A stretch of 25,138 nucleotides of DNA, taken from NCBI GenBank assembly GCA_038125725.1, contig JAYPEK010000055.1, positions 1-25,138 of the forward strand, given 5' to 3'. The first letter of the stretch is position 1. The number at the start of each line of letters is the position of its first letter. A model generated the notes under the pieces. That model saw nothing but the letters and a program-made list of their open reading frames with translations. It was not told the origin of the DNA and did not search any database. Shown here in pieces: positions 22,911-25,138 of this stretch. The position numbers were made by a program, and so were the translations under genes. This DNA comes from TMED8 sp038125725 (GTDB lineage Bacteria; Pseudomonadota; Alphaproteobacteria; Rhodospirillales; Casp-alpha2).

Positions 22911-23155
22911 TGAAATGATCCTTCGTCAAAATTCGCGCCGGAAAAATTGGCCATGACTCCCTGGCGACCGGCGCGGCGCGGGTGACGGCTAGGGCACGAA
23001 GGTAAAATTCCCCTTCGGAACGCTTGGCCGAAATGCCGCCCGTCCCGGGCCCCTGATTGATAACTGTTGACCATCTTAGCAGATATGTTGATAGAGGTGC
23101 CATAACAAGAACTTGATCGGCGCCATCCCGGCCAAAACCTGATGCCCAGTTCAAC
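22911..23155. other. 245-bp divergent intergenic region between NYN gene and folK
   Basis: Expected to hold the promoters of two divergent units. Near 23055-23100 the plus strand has TTGATA and TTGACC hexamers followed by weak -10 candidates, so a folK promoter is plausible but not settled. A short CGAAGG/CCTTCG inverted repeat lies near 23000-23020. No additional gene is seen. Confidence 0.4.
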
Positions 23156-23713
23156 ATGTCCAATTCATCCGGCCCCATCCTGATCGGCATCGGCGGCAAC
23201 CTACCTGGACCGTTCGGTCCGCCGCGCGCCACCCTGGGCGCGGCCCTCGAAACCTTGGAGAGCTTGGGCGCGCGGGTCGTCGATCGCTCGCCCTGGTACG
23301 AAAGTGCCCCGGTGCCGGTATCCGATCAGCCCTGGTTCGTCAACGGCGTCGTGCAATTGGAAACGTCGCTTGAACCGCCGGCGCTGCTGGCGGCGATGCT
23401 GGCGGCGGAACAGGAGTTGGGACGCCTGCGCGGCGCCGCCAACGCAGCCCGCACGGTCGATCTCGACCTTCTGGACTACGCCGGGCGGATCACCGGAAAG
23501 GAGGATCCCGACCCGATCCTGCCGCACCCGCGCATCGCCGAGCGTGCCTTCGTGGTCCTGCCGCTCAAGGATCTGATGCCCGATTGGCGCCATCCCGTCA
23601 CGGGAGTTTCCATCGCCGAAATGGCAGCGGCGCTGCCGGCGGACCAACAGATCGGCAAAATGCCCGATGCCGATGGCCTCTGGGGCACGGAATGGCAAGG
23701 CGAGGGCGCATAA
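23156..23713 (+). CDS. folK: 6-Hydroxymethyl-7,8-dihydropterin pyrophosphokinase
   Basis: Transfers pyrophosphate from ATP to hydroxymethyldihydropterin in folate synthesis; cytosolic. The 185-residue length is a little longer than E. coli FolK (159). Motifs: ILIGIGGNLPGP near the start, SPWYESAPV (45-53), QPWFVNGVVQLET (58-70), the catalytic RTVDLDLLDYAG with D102 and D104 (Mg-ATP ligands), and ILPHPRIAERAFVVLPL (121-137). These are all standard. The ATG at 23156 lacks a strong ribosome site. The next gene is rpoZ, 72 bp away, with its own likely promoter, and the folK-rpoZ-rel order is common in alphaproteobacteria. Confidence 0.95.
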   Translation: MSNSSGPILIGIGGNLPGPFGPPRATLGAALETLESLGARVVDRSPWYESAPVPVSDQPWFVNGVVQLETSLEPPALLAAMLAAEQELGRLRGAANAARTVDLDLLDYAGRITGKEDPDPILPHPRIAERAFVVLPLKDLMPDWRHPVTGVSIAEMAAALPADQQIGKMPDADGLWGTEWQGEGA

Positions 23714-23719
23714 ACGCGC

Positions 23720-23750
23720 TTGCTTCGGCCGGAATCGCGACCTATATAAC
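23720..23750 (+). promoter_or_regulatory. Likely rpoZ promoter
   Basis: TTGCTT (23720-23725) and TATATA (23743-23748), 17-bp spacer; TATAAC at 23745-23750 is an alternative -10. Transcription would start near 23756, about 30 nt before the rpoZ ATG. Confidence 0.5.
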
Positions 23751-23785
23751 CCTTTCCAATAGAGGAATTTTCCGGAGGTTTTTCC

Positions 23786-24187
23786 ATGGCCCGCGTTACC
23801 GTTGAGGATTGCGTCGATAAGATCCCGAACCGGTTCGATCTCGTGATGATGGCGTCGCAGCGCGCGCGCAACATCTCGGCCGGCGCGCAACTGACCCTCG
23901 AGCGCGACAACGACAAGAACCCGGTGGTGGCCTTGCGCGAAATCGCCGAGGAAACCCTGGACCTGGCCGAGTTGGAAGAGGGCCTGATCAAGGGCCTGCA
24001 GAACTACGTCGAGATGGACGAGCCGGAAGAAGAGGAAATGGACGTCCTCGCCATCCAGCGCGACATGAGCGGTGAAGGCTCGCCGGTCGCCGCCCTCGAG
24101 AGCGCCGCCGCCGGCGACGACATGGGTGACGATGAGGCCGGCGACATCATGGCCGTCATCGACGACGATTCAAACCTGGAAGACTAA
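23786..24187 (+). CDS. rpoZ: RNA polymerase omega subunit
   Basis: A 133-residue omega subunit that helps assemble RNA polymerase and forms part of a (p)ppGpp-binding site in proteobacteria. The core is MARVTVEDCVDKIPNRFDLVMMASQRARNISAG, then DNDKNPVVALREIAEETLD, matching the conserved omega fold. The acidic C-terminal tail of about 65 residues (PEEEEMDV, DDDSNLED) is normal for alphaproteobacterial omega. A strong GGAGG lies about 8 nt before the ATG. The gene for the (p)ppGpp enzyme follows after 40 bp, so the receptor subunit and the alarmone enzyme are in one operon. Confidence 0.97.
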   Translation: MARVTVEDCVDKIPNRFDLVMMASQRARNISAGAQLTLERDNDKNPVVALREIAEETLDLAELEEGLIKGLQNYVEMDEPEEEEMDVLAIQRDMSGEGSPVAALESAAAGDDMGDDEAGDIMAVIDDDSNLED

Positions 24188-24227
24188 CCCCGATGCGCCG
24201 CCCGATCCTTTCCCGGGAGCACGGCGC

Positions 24228-25138
24228 ATGATCCGGCAATTCGAACTGGTCGAACGCGTCAAGGCCTACGATCCGGCAGCGGACGAGGACCTGATCAACC
24301 GCGCCTACGTGTTCGCCATGAAGGCGCACGGCTCGCAGAAGCGTGCGTCGGGCGATCCCTATTTTTCGCATCCGCTTGAAGTCGCCGGCATCCTCACCGA
24401 CTTCAAGCTCGACGCCAACACCATCGTCACCGCGCTTTTGCACGACACCATTGAGGACACCGACGTCTCCCTGGGCGATATCGAGGGCCAATTCGGCGAA
24501 CAGGTGGCGCGCATGGTCGACGGCATCACCAAGCTGACCCGTATCGAGTTCCAGTCCGACCAGGCCAAGCAGGCGGAGAACTTCCGCAAGTTCGTGCTCG
24601 CCATGTCGGAAGACATCCGCGTGCTGCTGGTGAAGCTCGCCGACCGGCTGCACAACATGCGCACGCTGCACTACATCAAGCGCCCGGAAAAGCGCCAGCG
24701 CATCGCGCGCGAGACCATGGACATCTACGCGCCCCTGGCCGAACGCATCGGCATGCAGGATCTGAAGCAGGACTTGGAAGACCTGGCCTTCGCCGAGCTC
24801 AATCCCGACGGCCGCCAGTCGATCCTCAACCGGTTGGACTTCCTGCGCGCCAAGGGCGAGGACCTGATCGGACGGGTCATCGGCGAGCTGAGCGAACTGA
24901 TGTGGGCGCACGGCATCGATGCCGAGATCAGCGGACGCGAAAAGACGCCCTATTCGATCTGGCGCAAGATGCAGAAGAACGAGGTCGGCTTCGAGCAGCT
25001 TTCCGACATCATGGCGTTCCGCATCATCGTCGACAGCGTCGAGGACTGCTACAAGGTGCTGGGCGTCGCCCACAGCGCCTATCCGGTGGTGCCGGGGCGC
25101 TTCAAGGATTACATCTCGACGCCGAAGCCGAACGGCTA
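24228..25138 (+). CDS. Bifunctional (p)ppGpp synthetase/hydrolase, 5' part
   Basis: A RelA/SpoT (Rsh) enzyme that makes and degrades the stringent-response alarmone (p)ppGpp. The first 303 residues are present and the gene continues past the window end. The hydrolase HD domain is intact: H48 in YFSHPLEVAG, H72-D73 and E76-D77 in HDTIEDT, then KLADRLHNMRTL. The synthetase domain begins GREKTPYSIWRKMQKN (258-273), DIMAFRII and ends at KPNG at the window edge. Because both active regions are present so far, it should be bifunctional as in other alphaproteobacteria. The ATG at 24228 is preceded by GGGAGC about 8 nt upstream; an upstream ATG at 24193 is out of frame. It lies 40 bp after rpoZ. Confidence 0.95.
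   Translation, partial: MIRQFELVERVKAYDPAADEDLINRAYVFAMKAHGSQKRASGDPYFSHPLEVAGILTDFKLDANTIVTALLHDTIEDTDVSLGDIEGQFGEQVARMVDGITKLTRIEFQSDQAKQAENFRKFVLAMSEDIRVLLVKLADRLHNMRTLHYIKRPEKRQRIARETMDIYAPLAERIGMQDLKQDLEDLAFAELNPDGRQSILNRLDFLRAKGEDLIGRVIGELSELMWAHGIDAEISGREKTPYSIWRKMQKNEVGFEQLSDIMAFRIIVDSVEDCYKVLGVAHSAYPVVPGRFKDYISTPKPNG

Overview
The window is a high-GC, densely coded piece of a bacterial chromosome, most likely from an alphaproteobacterium of the Rhodospirillales type. The evidence is gene content and order: folK-rpoZ-rel(spoT) at the right end, trpE next to a PpiD/SurA-type foldase at the left, DUF4170 and DUF4169 small proteins, a family 5 uracil-DNA glycosylase and an Fe-ADH/SDR/CoA-transferase catabolic repertoire. 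No rRNA, tRNA, CRISPR array, transposase or integrase was seen.

Layout. (1) 1-3282, minus: ppiD followed by trpE, which runs off the left edge. (2) 3759-8979: an accessory catabolic cassette. An iron-ADH-family reductase and an SDR lie on plus. They converge on a minus-strand operon of CaiB/BaiF CoA-transferase, GrdB-like (glycine/betaine reductase B family) protein and TauD/TfdA dioxygenase. (3) 9093-11535, plus: a self-contained unit for a 38-residue membrane protein with its own promoter and terminator, then tpiA, a cytosolic sulfite-oxidase-fold molybdoenzyme and a secreted protein whose mRNA may be leaderless. (4) 11539-13062, minus: an unusual protein joining a MerR-type DNA-binding domain to a complete class III nucleotide cyclase. 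The AT-rich intergenic region beside it is full of dyads and repeats. (5) 13345-19926: a second TauD-family dioxygenase, a LysR regulator and a complete branched-chain-amino-acid-type ABC importer (livH-M-G-F-K). Its binding-protein gene comes last, behind a large RNA hairpin. (6) 20251-25138: housekeeping genes, namely YfcG-like GST, DUF4170, DUF4169, uracil-DNA glycosylase, a NYN-domain RNase-like protein, folK, rpoZ and the 5' part of the bifunctional (p)ppGpp enzyme gene.

How the genes may work together. Regions 2 and 5 look like substrate uptake and breakdown modules: importer, oxygenases, CoA transfer, redox enzymes and a LysR regulator. The substrates cannot be read from the sequence. 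The most unusual object is the MerR-cyclase fusion. It has all the residues needed for catalysis and a DNA-binding domain in one chain, so a single protein might link a sensed signal, cyclic nucleotide synthesis and transcription. The SDR and the iron-ADH-family enzyme of region 2 both depart from textbook active sites. All functional statements come from reading motifs by eye; no database search was run.
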